DNA from: Abelmoschus esculentus | Lineage: Eukaryota > Streptophyta > Magnoliopsida > Malvales > Malvaceae | Reading direction: 5' to 3' | Assembly (NCBI GenBank): GCA_035048815.1 | Contig: JAUCBN010000005.1 | Coordinates: 13,232,517-13,296,516 of the forward strand | DNA length: 64,000 bases | Part shown: one piece after another, positions 14,801 to 25,693 of the stretch | Layout: the number at the start of each line of letters is the position of its first letter | How positions within the stretch are numbered: the first letter of the stretch is position 1 | Notes under the pieces: model-generated | Databases searched by the model: none | The model's input: only the letters and a program-made list of their open reading frames with translations | Told to the model about the DNA's origin: nothing | Translations under genes and position numbers: made by a program

Positions 14801-17365
14801 GTTTGAATTTTAGCTGAGTAAAAAGCTGAAAATGTTAGATTAATCTGTATAATTTTGTTCAAAAACCCACTTTTAACTATCTGAACTCATAAAAAAATTT
14901 TTAATAACATCTGGTTTTTGTTTTGCTGGGATTGAAACGTGCATATCTAAAAAGGCTTTAGTGAGAATCCGTTCGAATTTTAGTCGAGTAAAAAGCTGAA
15001 AATTTTAGATTAATCTGTATAATTTTGTTCAAAAGCCCATATTTAACTATTTTAACTCATCAATTTTGATTTAACAATATCTTGTTTTCGTTTTGTTGGG
15101 ATTAAAACGTGCTTGTCCAAAATGGCTTTATAGAGAATCTGTTCGAATTTTAACCGAGTAAAAAGCTGAAAATTTTAGATTAATTTTTCTAATTTTATTC
15201 AAAAGCCCTGTTTAACTATTTGAACTCATAAATTTTGATTTAACAACATTTGATTTTCGTTTTGTTGGGATTAAAACATGTTTGTCTAAAAAGGCTTTAT
15301 AGAGAATCCGTTCGAATTTTAACCGATTATAAAGCTGAAAATTTTAGATTAATCTGTATAATTGTGTTCAAAAGCCCATATTTAACTATTTGAACTCATA
15401 AAATTTAATTTCATAACATCTGGTTTTCGTTTTTCTAGGAGTAGAACCTGCATGTCTAATAAGGCTTTATTGAGAATCCGTTTGAATTTTAGCCGAGTAA
15501 AAAGCTAAAAATTTTAGATTAATCTGTATAATTTTGTCAAAAGCCCATTGTTAACTATTTGAACTCATAAAATTTGATTTAATAACATCTGCTTTTCGTT
15601 TTACTGAATTAGAACGTGCATGTCTAAAAAGGCTTTATTGATAATTCGTTCGAATTTTAACCAAGTACAAAGCTGAAAATTTTATATTAATCTATATAAT
15701 TTTGTTTAAAAGCCCATTTTTAACAATTTGAACTCATAAAATTTGATTTAATAACATCTGGTTTTCGTTTTGCTGCGATTAGAACGTACATGTCTAAAAA
15801 GGATTTATTGAGAATCCGTTCGAATTTTAACCGAGTAAAACGCTAAAAATTTTAGATTAATCTGTATAATTTTGTTCAGAAGCCCATATTTAACTATTTG
15901 AACTCATAAAATTTGATTTAACAATATCTGGTTTTCGTTTTGTTGGGATTAAAACGTGCATGTCTAAAAAGGCCTTATTGAGAATCCGTTCGAATTTTAA
16001 CCGAGTAAAAAGCTGAAAATTTTAGATTAAGCTGTATAATTTTGTTCAAAACCCCATATTTAACTATTTGAACTCATAAAATTTGATTTAATAACATCTT
16101 GTTTTTATTTGGTTGGGATTAGAATGTGGATGTCTAAAAAGGCTTTATAGAAAATCCGTTCGAATTTTAACCGTGTAAAAAGCTGAAAATTTTAGATTAA
16201 TCTGTATAATTTTGTTCAAAAGCCTATATTTAACTATTTGAACTCATAAAATTTTATTTAATAACATCTGGTTTTCTTTTTATTGGGATTAAAACGTGCT
16301 TGTCTAAAAAGGCTTTATTGAGAATCCGTTCGAATTTTAATCGAGTAAAAAGCTGAAAATTTTAGATTAATTTGTATAATTTTATTCAAAAGCCCATTGT
16401 TAACTATTAGAACGCATAAAATTTGATTAATAACATCTGGTTTTCGTTTTGCTGGGATTAGAACGTGCATGTCTAAAAAGGCTTTATTGAGAATCCGTTC
16501 GAATTTTAACCGAGTAAAAAGCTGAAAAATTTAGATTAATCTGTATAATTTTGTTGAGAAGCCCATTGTTAACTATTTAAACTCATAAAATTTGATTTAA
16601 CAACATCTGTTTTTCGTTTTGTTGGGATTAAAAAGTGCTTGTCTAAAACAGCTTTATGGAGAATCCGTTCGAATTTTAACCGAGTAAAAAGCTGAAAATT
16701 TTAGATTAATTTGTATAATTTTGTTCAAAAGCCAATTGTTAACTATTTGAACTCATAAAATTTGATTTAATAACATCTATTTTCGTTTTGCTGGGATTGG
16801 AACGTGCATGTCTAAAATGCCTTTATTGAGAATCCGTTCGAATTTTAACCTAGTAAAAAGCTGAAATTTTTAGATTAATCTTTATAATTTTGTTCAAAAA
16901 CCTGTTTTTAACTATTTGAACTCATAAAATTTGATTTAATAACATCTGGTTTTCGTTTTACTGGGATTAGGATGTGCATGTCTAAAAAGGCTTTGTTGAG
17001 AATCCGTTCGAATTTTAACCGAGTAAAAAGCTAAAAATTTTAGATTAATCTGTATAAATTTGTTCAAAAGGCCATTGTTAACTATTTGAACTAATAAAAT
17101 TTGATTTAATAACATCTGATTTTCGTTTGACTGGGATTAGAACGTGCATTTCTAGAAAGACTTTATTGAGAATCCATTCGAATTTTAACCGAGTAAAAAA
17201 CTAAAATTTTTTTATTAATCTATATAATTTTTTTAAAAAGCCAATTGTTAACTATTTGAACTCATAAAATTTGATTTAATAATATCTGGTTTTCATTTTG
17301 ATGGGATTAGAACGTGTCTGTCTAAAAAGGCTTTATTGAGAATCCGTTCGAATTTTAACCGAGTA

Positions 17366-17869
17366 TGATGTTTCTCCATAGAAGAAGCGTAAGGAGATAG
17401 AGTATGATGTTGGGGACAAAGTGTTTCTTAAGGTTTCTCCATGGAAGAAGGTAATGAGGTTTGGACGTAAGGGGAAGTTGAGTCCTCATTTTATTGGACC
17501 ATATGAGGTGTTGGAGCGTGTTGGTCCTGTTGGTTATAGGTTGAGGTTACCGGAGGAGTTGAGTAAGATGCATGATGTTTTTCATGTATCAATGCTTCGT
17601 AGATATAAATCGGATCCTTCTCATGTTGTTCCGGTTGAGGAGATCGAGTTAAGAGAGGATATGAGTTATGAGGAAGAACCGGTGAGGATTTTGGATGTGG
17701 ATACAAAGGTTCTTCGAGGAAAGATGATAGATTTGGTTAAAGTGCTTTGGAAACACCGAGGTGTTGAAGAAGCAACTTGGGAGACAAGGAAAAACATAGA
17801 GAAACAGTTTCTTCACTTTTTTGCTTCAGGTAAATTTCGAGGACGAAATTTTCTTAAGAGGGGGAGAGT
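17366..17869 (+). pseudogene. 5'-truncated chromovirus pol remnant (integrase C-terminus and chromodomain)
   Basis: This is the 3' end of a Ty3/gypsy pol gene. It is nearly identical to residues 460-628 of the larger pol copy ending at 29721. The reading frame is open from about 17387 to a stop at 17895-17897. It holds the end of the integrase (VFLKVSPWKKVMRFGRKGKL, FIGPYEVLERVG, FHVSMLRRY) and a C-terminal chromodomain (LVKVLWKHRGVEEATWE). An in-frame TAG lies immediately upstream, and nothing 5' of this point survives. The left edge is joined to satellite through a scrambled 20-25 bp junction. It is followed by the purine tract and then an LTR, so it is the remainder of a second internal region sharing the LTR at 17870. 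It cannot be functional. Confidence 0.93.
17856..17868 (+). other. Polypurine tract
   Basis: AAGAGGGGGAGAG lies one base before the TGTAAC start of the LTR at 17870. In LTR retrotransposons this purine run primes plus-strand DNA synthesis. The same tract precedes the LTR at 29694. Its presence shows that the LTR at 17870 also served as the 3' LTR of the truncated left element. Confidence 0.85.
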
Positions 17870-18294
17870 TGTAACATCCCGTTTTTGGGGTTATTAGTTT
17901 AGGCTTAGTTAGGAGAATCCGATTCGACCCGAATCGGATTCTCTGGTTCATTAATTCCGAGAAAAATAAAATAAGGATATTTTTAATTAAGAAAAATAAT
18001 AATTTGGAAGATGGTTTAAAATATTTAAAATATATTTCAAAATTAAAAGAAAATAATTTGGATTTTATAATAATTTTTAATTATGCTTAATTATGCATAA
18101 ATGACCAATTTGTAATTTTTGTAAAATTGGTGGACTATTTTGTAATTTTCGACAATTTACATGTTTTAGAGATTAAATTGAAAAGTAAGCTAAACTTAAA
18201 ATCCTTAGAGGGCTATAAACCCATTTCTTATTTTTAATGATGATTTATTCACCAAAATATACTTTTAATTACTTTAATTGAATTTTTTAATCAT

Positions 18295-18370
18295 TTTTCT
18301 CAAAACCACTTTTTCTCTTATTTTTCTCTCATTTTCTCTCCACTTTCTCTTCAACTTTTCTCTTCAATTC
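18295..18370 (+). promoter_or_regulatory. CT-rich leader-like tract in LTR
   Basis: A run of TTTCTCTC-type sequence follows an A/T-rich patch containing an AAATATA-like box (about 18257). All the LTRs that retain this part have the same tract, in their own orientation: 30118-30200, 40205-40285, 55260-55335, and reverse near 22850-22930, 33510-33560 and 37885-37950. In plants such CT-rich stretches are common just downstream of transcription starts, so promoter activity in this part of the LTR is plausible. The start site itself is not demonstrated. Confidence 0.4.
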
Positions 18371-18527
18371 TTTGCTGATTTTTGCATCTTTTTCCACAGT
18401 GATTACATCACTTGCATCATCTTTCCATCCTTTACAAAACCTAAGCATCAATTTCATCAAATCTACATCAAATTGCAAGGAATCAAGAAGGAGAAAATTA
18501 CATATTTTTGGTGAATAGATCTTGAAG

Positions 18528-19063
18528 GTAATTTTCTGGATTTTTATTCTTTTCTAAGGTTTTTTATTGAAATTCCCAAGTATTAGCTTGCTAATCTTTG
18601 AATAAAAACTTGATTCTATGTTTTTTTTAATGTTAGATCTAGTGATTTTGTGATGTTTTTGTGAAATCTTTTTGAATCTCATTTAATGCTGGAAATTAGA
18701 TGAGTTTAATCATGTTTCTTTGTTGATTTAATGATTAATTGAGTCTTCTTTTGATAGCACATTAATTTAATCCTGAAATAATGCAATCGATATAGTTTTA
18801 AGATGCTTTTCGGTTGTTTTATGGGCTATTTTAGATGCTTAAATGTTGCTGGAGATATAAGGAAGGTTTGGATGTGTTTTTGGATCATAATTAAGGTGGA
18901 TTAGATGTTAGATTCATTAGGTTTTGGGCTGATGTTGTTCGGATGTGTTTCGGCTTAGTTTACGGTCTTTTCGGCTAAGTTTTCAATAGTTTAACGGTGA
19001 TCGGTTTTGGCTGTTGGTTTGACCATGTTATGATGTGAGAATGCTCTGTTTTTAATGTTGTAG
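18528..19063 (+). promoter_or_regulatory. Intron-like segment inside the LTR
   Basis: The segment begins with AAG|GTAATTTTC (GT at 18528) and ends with TTTTTAATGTTGTAG| (AG at 19062-19063), about 536 bp, T-rich, and without long ORFs. The downstream exon-like piece AAGAGGTACAAGAAGAAGCT is conserved in every LTR that keeps this part. Matching donor and acceptor pairs are at 30363/38633 (split by a nested element), 40446/40978 and 55486/56017. Two further GT donors follow (TTG|GTGAGT at 19143 and AGA|GTAAGT at 19234), with a strong acceptor CTTTTCATCCTTGCAG at 23750. Splicing is inferred from sequence only. Confidence 0.4.
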
Positions 19064-19639
19064 AAGAGGTACAAGAAGAAGCTTGATTGCTGGTGCGTTG
19101 GTGCGATCATCGGAAAGCAGTAAAAGCTCGTTTCGCTTGTTGGTGAGTGATTTCGGATTTAAAGCGAATCGCGTTTGGTACGTTCTGTTTTTAGGGGCTA
19201 TGGAAGAGTGTAAAAACCTTTCATAGTTCAAGAGTAAGTAAAGTATTTGTTTTGTTAAACCGATATGAGTTTTGGCTATATTTTATAAAGGCATTATGTT
19301 GGTAAAGCAATGAGATTTATGCAAATGCATGAGCATGATTTGAAATGATGCATACATGAGAATTGCTTGCTGAAATGCATAGCTTATTTAGCATCCATGA
19401 TTATGGAAAATTATGAGAAATGATTTGGAATACAATGTGGTTAATTGCCTTATACATGATGGTGCCTTTGGGCATGGCTTTGGTTCATTTGTTGAACATT
19501 TTATGCATGCATTATGAGCAGCAAGTTATCATGTACATTTGATTATGATATTGGCTTAGTGATACTAACTTTAGATTCGAATACGAATGACATGTCATTA
19601 GGATTGAGTGCAATATAAAATAAAGAGAATATTGATATT

Positions 19640-19800
19640 GCCTACACGTAAACAAGGGTGACTTTGTGTCCAACCGTGCGTGGTAGTGCCGCCTACACGT
19701 AAACAAGGTTGACTTTGTGTCCGATCGTGCGTGTAGAGCTTGCCTATATGTAGACAAGGGTGACTTTGTGTCCGACCGTGCATATAGTTGACCCATACGT
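19640..19800 (+). repeat. LTR minisatellite, left part
   Basis: Imperfect tandem units of about 50-55 bp are built on ACAAGGGTGACTTTGTGTCC followed by (G/A)ACCGTGCG and a variable spacer. The nested LTR at 19805 landed inside this array, and the remaining units continue at 23363-23450. The short ORFs in this part come from the repeat being open in more than one frame and are not genes. Confidence 0.85.
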
Positions 19801-20378
19801 AAAATGTAACCCCCTTAGCCCGGCCTGGACGAAACCGGCACTAAACGAGTCACACGGGGAATATCATACCAAACCCGCGAAGGTTCGATTCGATAAACAA
19901 CCCTATAACCGTTATACTTTTTTTTATCTTACTAGATGCACAATCTTATTCCTATGTGACAAGGTTTCATACAAAGCATTATCGGTAACACATTAATCAT
20001 AAACAACCATCCGATTAAACACCAACATGGATTAAGGACTAAAACGTAAAATTTTTAAATTCAATTAGTAAAGTAGAAATTCTTACCATCAATAATCAAT
20101 TAAACATACAAGAGTTCCTCATAGCAAATTACAACTCAAACGGATCATTCTAACACCATTAATTGCATGTTTCTCTAATTTAGGGACCAAAATGTAAATC
20201 TTCCAAAATACAAGGATTTCATCGAAATTAGGATTACCATCTTGAAATTAAATCAACTTTATACTTGTATGCAAAATTTCATCTCAAAATAACATCTGTA
20301 AGTACCCTAATCGAACAAAGGAAGATATCCGGGACTAAAATAAAATTTCAACAATTAATAAATCTTGGTGGTCAAAGT

Positions 20379-20590
20379 TTTGGAAACCTTCCTGAAGGTT
20401 TCCAAACTTTTTGTAAAAGGTTTCGAAACTTTTCTGAAAGTTTCCATACCTTTCGCGTCCAGTAGCTTTTCAACTTGAAACTGCCCGCAAGGTTTGGAAA
20501 CCTTCGTGAAGGTTTCCAAACTATTTGTCAAAGGTTTCGAAACTTTTTGCAAAAGGTTTCGAAACTTTGGGTCTGGAGCTAAAAGTTTCG
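20379..20590 (-). repeat. A-type TTTCGAAA palindrome cluster in solo LTR
   Basis: About ten copies of a TTTCGAAA or TTTCCAAA core, mostly as GGTTTCGAAACC-like palindromes spaced 15-30 bp apart, lie in the part of the LTR near its 3' end. Equivalent clusters are at 42351-42575 and 57555-57775. LTRs of the other subfamily carry a different cluster at this place. Confidence 0.8.
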
Positions 20591-21297
20591 TTACACTAAG
20601 TACACAACATTTACTCAATACTCAATCATTAATTAGAACCACTAAATGCATCAATTCTAAACATGATTAACAACTTATAGTACATAATTAACTACGTCAT
20701 GGACATCATACAAGCTATAGGCATGCTCCCTAAGAAGAGATTAACAATATAACAATCATGCTAGTACATGCTTCAACAATTCAAACAAATCCAAAGTTCA
20801 ACAATTAACAATCAAACAATGATGGTCTTATTACAATATGAAACAAAGCCTAAAAGCTCACTTCTCTCATAGATTGTGTTACACATTGCCTTGCCCAATT
20901 TGTTTGCCAAAAACATACCAAATTCAATGAAACCTTCCCCTTGGTTTCCTTGCCCCGAACGAAGCTCCAAGTGCCCTTATTTTTCTGCAAAGATGAAAAG
21001 AGAGCTTAAGCAAACTTGCTTAGTGAGATAGCTCCACAAATAATCATCAATGCATTTATTTTAAACCATGAAGAAAACATAATTTGCAATTCATAGTTAA
21101 ATCATGCATGCTAAAATTCCATTGTCCAAGTTCATTAAATCATATGTATCCTTGAGTTCACATAACCATATCAAACAATTTACAAATGATGCTCAAACTT
21201 TTCCTCAATTTCATGTATGTATATTGGCTTTGTAGTGAACACTTAATGTGAACCTTAAGCTCACCGAATACGCGGATCCATGAGACATTCGTCTCGT

Positions 21298-21363
21298 CAG
21301 GACACTAAGTCCCCATTGACATGACACTAAGTCCCCATTGACATGACACTAAGTCACCATTAG
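21298..21363 (-). repeat. Three 22-bp tandem repeats
   Basis: The unit TGACACTAAGTCCCCATTGA, plus two bases, is repeated about three times within the minisatellite region of the reverse solo LTR. A related pair is seen in forward orientation at about 41665-41705 (AATGGTGACTTCGTGTCATG). Confidence 0.8.
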
Positions 21364-21579
21364 CACTACCACGCACGATCGGACACATAGTCACCCTTGT
21401 TACATGTAGGCGGCTCTACCACGCACGGTTGGACACAAAGTCTCCCTTGTTACGTGTAGGCAAAATTCTGTATTTTCAGTTTTGATTATAGTGCACTTAT
21501 GACAACCCTAATGACGTCATTTGTATTCGTATATAAAGTTAGTGTCACTAAGCCAATATCATAATCAAATATGCATGAT

Positions 21580-21802
21580 AACTTGCTGCTCATAATGCAT
21601 GCATAGTATGTTCAACAAATGAACCAAAAGCCATGCCCAAAGGCACCATTATATATAAGGCAAATAACCAAATTGTATTCCAAATCAAATAACTTGCTGC
21701 TCATAATGCATGCATAAATTGTTCAACAAATGAACCAAAAGCCATGCCCAAAGGCACCATTGAATATAAGGCAAATAACCATGTGGTTCTCCAAATCATT
21801 TC
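21580..21802 (-). repeat. Tandem duplication with 111-bp period inside solo LTR
   Basis: The stretch starting ACTTGCTGCTCATAATGCAT at 21581 is repeated at 21692 with a few differences. Other LTR copies have one unit (for example near 32360-32470 and 56400-56490), so this is private to the solo LTR and accounts for part of its extra length. Confidence 0.85.
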
Positions 21803-23740
21803 TCATAATTTTTCATAATCATGGATGTTAAATAAGCCATGCATTTTCAGCAAGTATCTCTCATGTGTGCATCAATTCAAAACATGCTCATGAACTTTCA
21901 TAAATCCCATTGCATTACCAACAAAATACCTTTGTCAAAATTACCGAAACTCATGTCGGTTCATCAAAAGCAAATACTTTACTTACTCTTAAACTATGGA
22001 AGGTTTTCACACTCTTCCATAGCCCCCAAAAACAGAACGTACCAAACGTGATTCGCTTTAAATCCGAAAACCACTCACCACAAGCGAAACGAGCTTTCGC
22101 CGCTTACCGATGATCGCACCAAACGCACCAGCAATCAAGCTTCTTCTTGTACCTCTTCTACAACATTAAAAACAGAGCATTCTCACATCATAACATGCTC
22201 AAACCAACAGCCACAACCGATCACCATTAAACTACCAAAAACTTAGCCGAAAAGACCGAAAACTAAGCCGAAACGCATCCGAACAACATCAGCCCAAAAC
22301 CTATCGAATCTAACATCTAATCCACTTCAATTATGATCCAAAAACACATCCAAACCATCCTTATACCTCCAGAAACATTTAAGCATCTAAAACAGCCCAT
22401 AAAACAACCGAAACGCACCTTTAAACTACACCGATTGCATTATTCCGGGATTAAATTAATGTGATACCAAATCAAGACTCAATTAATCATTAAATCATCA
22501 TAAAAACATGATTGAAATCATATAATTTCCAGCATTAAACAAGATCTAAAAAGATCTCACAAAAACATCACAAAAATATTAGATCTAACTTTAGAAACAT
22601 AGAATCAAGTGTTTATTCAAAGATGAGCAAGCTAATACTTGGGAATTTCAATAAAGAACCTTAGAAAAGAGTAAAAATCCAGAAAATTACCTTCAAGATC
22701 TATTCACCAAAATTATGATATTTTCCCCTTCTTGATTCCTTGCAATTTGATGTAGATTTGATGAAATCAATGCATAGGTTTTGTAAAGGATGGATAGATG
22801 ATGCAAGTGATGTAAATCTTGTGGAAAAAGATGCAAAAATCAGCAAGGAATTTAAGAGAAAAGATGAAGAGAAAGTGGAGAGAAAATGAGAGAAAAAGAT
22901 GAGAGAAAATGGGTCAAAAAGTGGTTTTAGGAGAAAATGATTAAGAAACCAAATTAAAGTAAATAAAAATATATTTTGGTGAATAAATCATCATCAAAAA
23001 TTAAAAATGGGTTTATGGCCCTCTAAGGATTCTAAGTTTAGCTTGCTTTTCAATTTAGTCACTAAAATAATGTAATTGCCGAAAATTACAAATTAGTTCC
23101 CCAAATTTTCCAAAAATTACAAATTGGTCATTTATGCATAATGAAGCATAATTAAAAATCATTATAAAATCCAAATTATTTCCTTTTAAATTTGAAACAT
23201 ATTTTTAATATTTCAAACCACCTTCAAAATTATTATTTTTCTTAATTAAAAATATGTTCATTTTATTTTTCCTGGAATTAATGAACCGGAGAACTCGATT
23301 CGACCCGAATCGAATTCCCCTAACAAAGCCTAAACTAATAACCCCCAAAATGGGATGTTACATAAACAAGGGTGACTTTGTGTCCAACCGTGCGTAGTGG
23401 GGGATAAGATGTATACAAGGGTGACTAAGTGTCCGACCGATGTATGTTGAGAAAAAGGATCCGTGTATTCGGTGAACTTAAGATTCACATTAATTGATCA
23501 CTAGAATGCCAATATACATACATGAATTTGAGAACAAGATTGTACATCATTTATAAATTGTTTTGGAAAGGTTATGTGAACTCAAGGATGCATATGATTT
23601 GAAGGACATGAGCATGAAACATTAGTATGCATGATTTAATAAAGTATTGCAAATTATGGTTTCATCATGGTTTTAAATAGACGCATTGATGATTTGTGTA
23701 GAGCTACCTCACTAAGCATGTTTGCTTAAGCTTTCTTTTC

Positions 23741-23750
23741 ATCCTTGCAG
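23741..23750 (+). promoter_or_regulatory. Strong splice-acceptor-like site in LTR
   Basis: The pyrimidine-rich CTTTCTTTTCATCCTTGCAG is followed by AAAAATAAAGG. The site is conserved as TTGCAG or ATGCAG followed by A(A/G)AAATAA in the other LTRs (39751-39756, 42022-42027, 57134-57139, and in reverse near 20985 and 31700). It would pair naturally with donors at 19143 or 19234. Function is inference. Confidence 0.35.
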
Positions 23751-24164
23751 AAAAATAAAGGCACTTTGGGCATCGTTCGAGGCAAGGAAACCAAGGGGAA
23801 GATCACTTTGAAATTTGGTATGGTTTGGCAAATAAAATGGGCAAGGCAATGTGTAACACAACCTATGTGAAGAGTGTGTAATTAGGCTTTGGTTTATGAT
23901 ATAATGAGATTATTATTGTTCGATTGTTATTTGTTGAACTTTGGATTTGTTTGAGTTGTTGAAGCATGAATTAGCATGATTGATATGTTGTTGGTCATTC
24001 TTTAGGAAGCATGCCTATAGGTCTCTTTGTGATCTTTCCAAATGTTTTGAGGTGTGTTTATATTGATGAATATGCCCAGGAAAGTTACATATAGTTACGG
24101 GTTATTAAAGTTTATGTTTGGATTGGTTTAGATGAGCTTATACGTCTCACTCAGTCCAGAATAC

Positions 24165-24390
24165 AGGGGGTATCGAAACACCCTGTGGCAGTATCGATAC
24201 CCCTATGCCTTTTTAGACGCCTGTATCGAACCAGGGTTCGGTACCAAATGCTACTAGACATGTCTGTTCCGAAACACCCTATGGTCTATTTCGAAATAGA
24301 TGGCCATAGTTCGAACCATAGGCTCACTGGGCACATGTGTTCCGAAACACTCCAAGGTTGTTTCGAAACACCTAGCCTAGAAAGTGCAAT
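24165..24390 (+). repeat. B-type TTTCGAAA and CGATACCCC cluster in LTR
   Basis: Short repeats with cores GTATCGAAACACCC, CAGTATCGATACCCC, TGTTCCGAAACACCC and GGTTGTTTCGAAACACC occupy the position where solo LTRs carry the A-type cluster. The same B block is at 31075-31290 (reverse) and 43525-43745. Confidence 0.8.
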
Positions 24391-24805
24391 TTGAGAGTTT
24401 TGAATGCATGAAACGTAGGACTTAGTTCATAAATGCTAGAACGTAAAATCAATTAACTAAGATACCTTGTTTGATCTGAATTGTATGGTGAATGTGTTAA
24501 GCTTGTTTAATTGTTATCCGATGGATTGATTATGGATATGGTGAAGCAATTAGTTCTTTACATTTTGGTCCCTAATCATGTATGCGTTTAATTGATCGAC
24601 TTATAATGATTGAACTGCGTCCGTCTCTGTCTTACTTGAGTTAATTACACATAGGAGATTAATCGTGCATCTAAGTAAGATATAATAAAAAAATGTTATG
24701 GTTTTCAGGGTCGTTTATCATTTCGGACCCTCACGGGTTTGGTTCGATATTCCCCGTATGACCCATTAGTGCTGGTTCCATCTAAGCCGGGCTAAGGGGG
24801 TTACA

Positions 24806-25127
24806 TTTGGTGGTATCAGAGCCAGGTTGAATAAAATGCGTTCTTGGTTTGTTGGGTGTGTAGTTAGTTTGTCAAGTATGTATTGGTTTTCCATGTTTTG
24901 CGGTGGTATGTTAGGATGTTAGATTGGATATGACATGCTTGGTTGTACGTATACGTATAGATTGTGAGTGCATCTAGAATGATTATGAGTAAAAGAGGTG
25001 GTTAGTTACACATTGCCAATGCCAAAATGTTTTTAGATGTTCTTCGGTTTCCCTTGGGTCTTGCCCGAATGTAAGTTTATTATGTTTTGATATTATGTTT
25101 TAAACTGCATGTTAGAAGTGTTTCGAT
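24806..25127 (+). other. Untranslated leader between LTR and gag
   Basis: This stretch runs from the LTR end, past the primer site, to the first plausible gag ATG. No ORF or other recognisable signal is seen apart from the primer site. Packaging signals would be expected here but cannot be recognised by eye. Confidence 0.6.
24811..24823 (+). other. Primer binding site for tRNA-iMet
   Basis: TGGTATCAGAGCC begins five bases after the LTR end at 24805. It matches the complement of the 3' end of plant initiator methionine tRNA, the usual minus-strand primer of plant Ty3/gypsy and many Ty1/copia elements. It fixes the element's orientation and the LTR boundary. Confidence 0.93.
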
Positions 25128-25693
25128 ATGCCTCCTAGACGTGAGACACATGCGAGCGCAAGCTTGATCACCGATGGTCAGGTAGAGAGAAGCGACTGAG
25201 AGGGAGGAACCGCTTCCACCTCCTCTACCAGTTGGTGTGCCACCCGCTGGTGTGCCACCGGTTCCAATAGGAGGCTAGTTCGGAGACTTTGCACCGTTCA
25301 TACAGGCTATGACGGATGCGTTTCAGGCAGTTATGGCTGGAGTGCAAGTACCGGCTCCCACACCTGTCGTTGTGGTTACCCTAGGGCTACCGCTTAAGCG
25401 TTTGTGTAGCTTGGGAGGTGTTGAGTTTCGTGGATCTGACCCGAGTGCAGTTGAGGAGTGGCTGGCTAGTACTGAGAGGATTTTTGGATCAGATGGACTG
25501 TCAGGATGCCCATAGGTTGGGTTGTGTGGTTTCTCTACTTCAGGGGGATGCTTATAGATGGTGGACTACCACGAGAGCAGGGGTAGCAGTTGCTAACCTG
25601 ACTTGGGAGTACTTCAGGACCGCCTTTGTGCGGAAATTCTTGGGTCCACAGTACGAGGATGCGCAGAAGAGGGAGTTTATGTCTCTGGTGTAG
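25128..25693 (+). pseudogene. gag 5' part, broken by a stop, frameshifts and a nonsense codon
   Basis: The likely start is ATG at 25128 (protein begins MPPRRETHAS, a typical chromovirus gag opening). The frame closes at TGA 25197-25199. Gag-like sequence resumes in another frame at about 25309 (SLGGVEFRGSDPSAVEEWLA). It shifts again in a run of five T at 25481-25485, where one T appears extra, then continues (CVVSLLQGDAYRWWTT) to TAG at 25691-25693. Reading through that TAG continues directly into the next ORF, so it probably replaces a glutamine CAG. Gag forms the nucleocapsid particle in which reverse transcription takes place. At least three lesions make this copy non-functional. Confidence 0.85.

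Larger units (their letters stand above)
1..17365. repeat. 170-bp AT-rich satellite array, left block
   Basis: Head-to-tail monomers of 170 bp fill this stretch. For example, the GAGAATC landmark recurs at 7922, 8092 and 8262, exactly 170 apart. Landmarks in order within a monomer are GAGAATCCGTTCGAATTTTA, ACCGAGTAAAAAGCTG, AGATTAATCTGTATAATTTT, TTCAAAAGCCCAT, TTAACTATTTGAACTCATAA, ACATCTGGTTTTCGTTTTG and CTAAAAAGGCTTTAT. Substitutions are scattered and a few monomers are internally deleted (near 4310, 5858, 6250, 7545, 10945, 12370 and 12500). No coding signal is present; the short ORFs at 9029-9217 and 14501-14692 are chance openings in the repeat. A nucleosome-sized satellite carrying chromoviruses suggests centromeric or pericentromeric heterochromatin, which is inference. 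The block runs off the left window edge and ends where a pol fragment is joined at about 17366. Confidence 0.97.
19805..23362 (-). mobile_element. Solo LTR, reverse orientation, nested in the middle LTR
   Basis: Read on the minus strand, it runs from TGTAACATCCC (end at 23362) to CTAAGGGGGTTACA (at 19805), 3558 bp, with no internal region. Flanks are TAAAA on the left and TAAAC on the right. The undisturbed sequence in the sister LTR near 39366 is CATACGTAAACAAGGG, so the target duplication was TAAAC with one later change. It carries the A-type TTTCGAAA cluster (20379-20590), a 22-bp triple repeat (about 21298-21363) and a tandem duplication with a 111-bp period (21580-21802). Solo LTRs normally arise by recombination between the two LTRs of one element. 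Confidence 0.93.
17870..24805 (+). repeat. Shared (middle) LTR of the complex, interrupted by a nested solo LTR
   Basis: The LTR starts with TGTAACATCCCG after a polypurine tract and ends with CTAAGGGGGTTACA just before a tRNA-iMet primer site, giving the TG...CA ends with short inverted termini expected of an LTR. Removing the nested insertion (19805-23362) and one 5-bp target copy leaves about 3373 bp. It contains a CT-rich leader (18295-18370), splice-like sites, a minisatellite of about 50 bp split by the insertion (19640-19800 and 23363-23450), and a B-type cluster of TTTCGAAA-like repeats (24165-24390). It is 3' LTR to the broken pol on its left and 5' LTR to the gag-pol on its right. 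Confidence 0.93.

Noticed and set aside
1..17365. CENP-B-box-like motif in monomer (GTTCGAATTTTAACCGAG)
   Set aside because: It shares TTCG at the left, but lacks the required central A and the CGGG at the proper spacing; plants also use no clear CENP-B homologue at centromeres.
1..17365. CRISPR-like array of regularly spaced repeats
   Set aside because: Repeats are contiguous 170-bp monomers without unique spacers, and the context is a plant retrotransposon region with no cas genes.
19512..19796. ORFs with repeated ARSDTKSPL or GRTQSHPCL words (also 32031-32374 and 39081-39494)
   Set aside because: They are translations of the LTR minisatellite, open in two frames at once because of its unit lengths. 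No start context or conserved protein supports them.
24811..24823. Possible tRNA gene fragment
   Set aside because: The 13-base match is the primer binding site next to the LTR. No tRNA body or anticodon arm is present.
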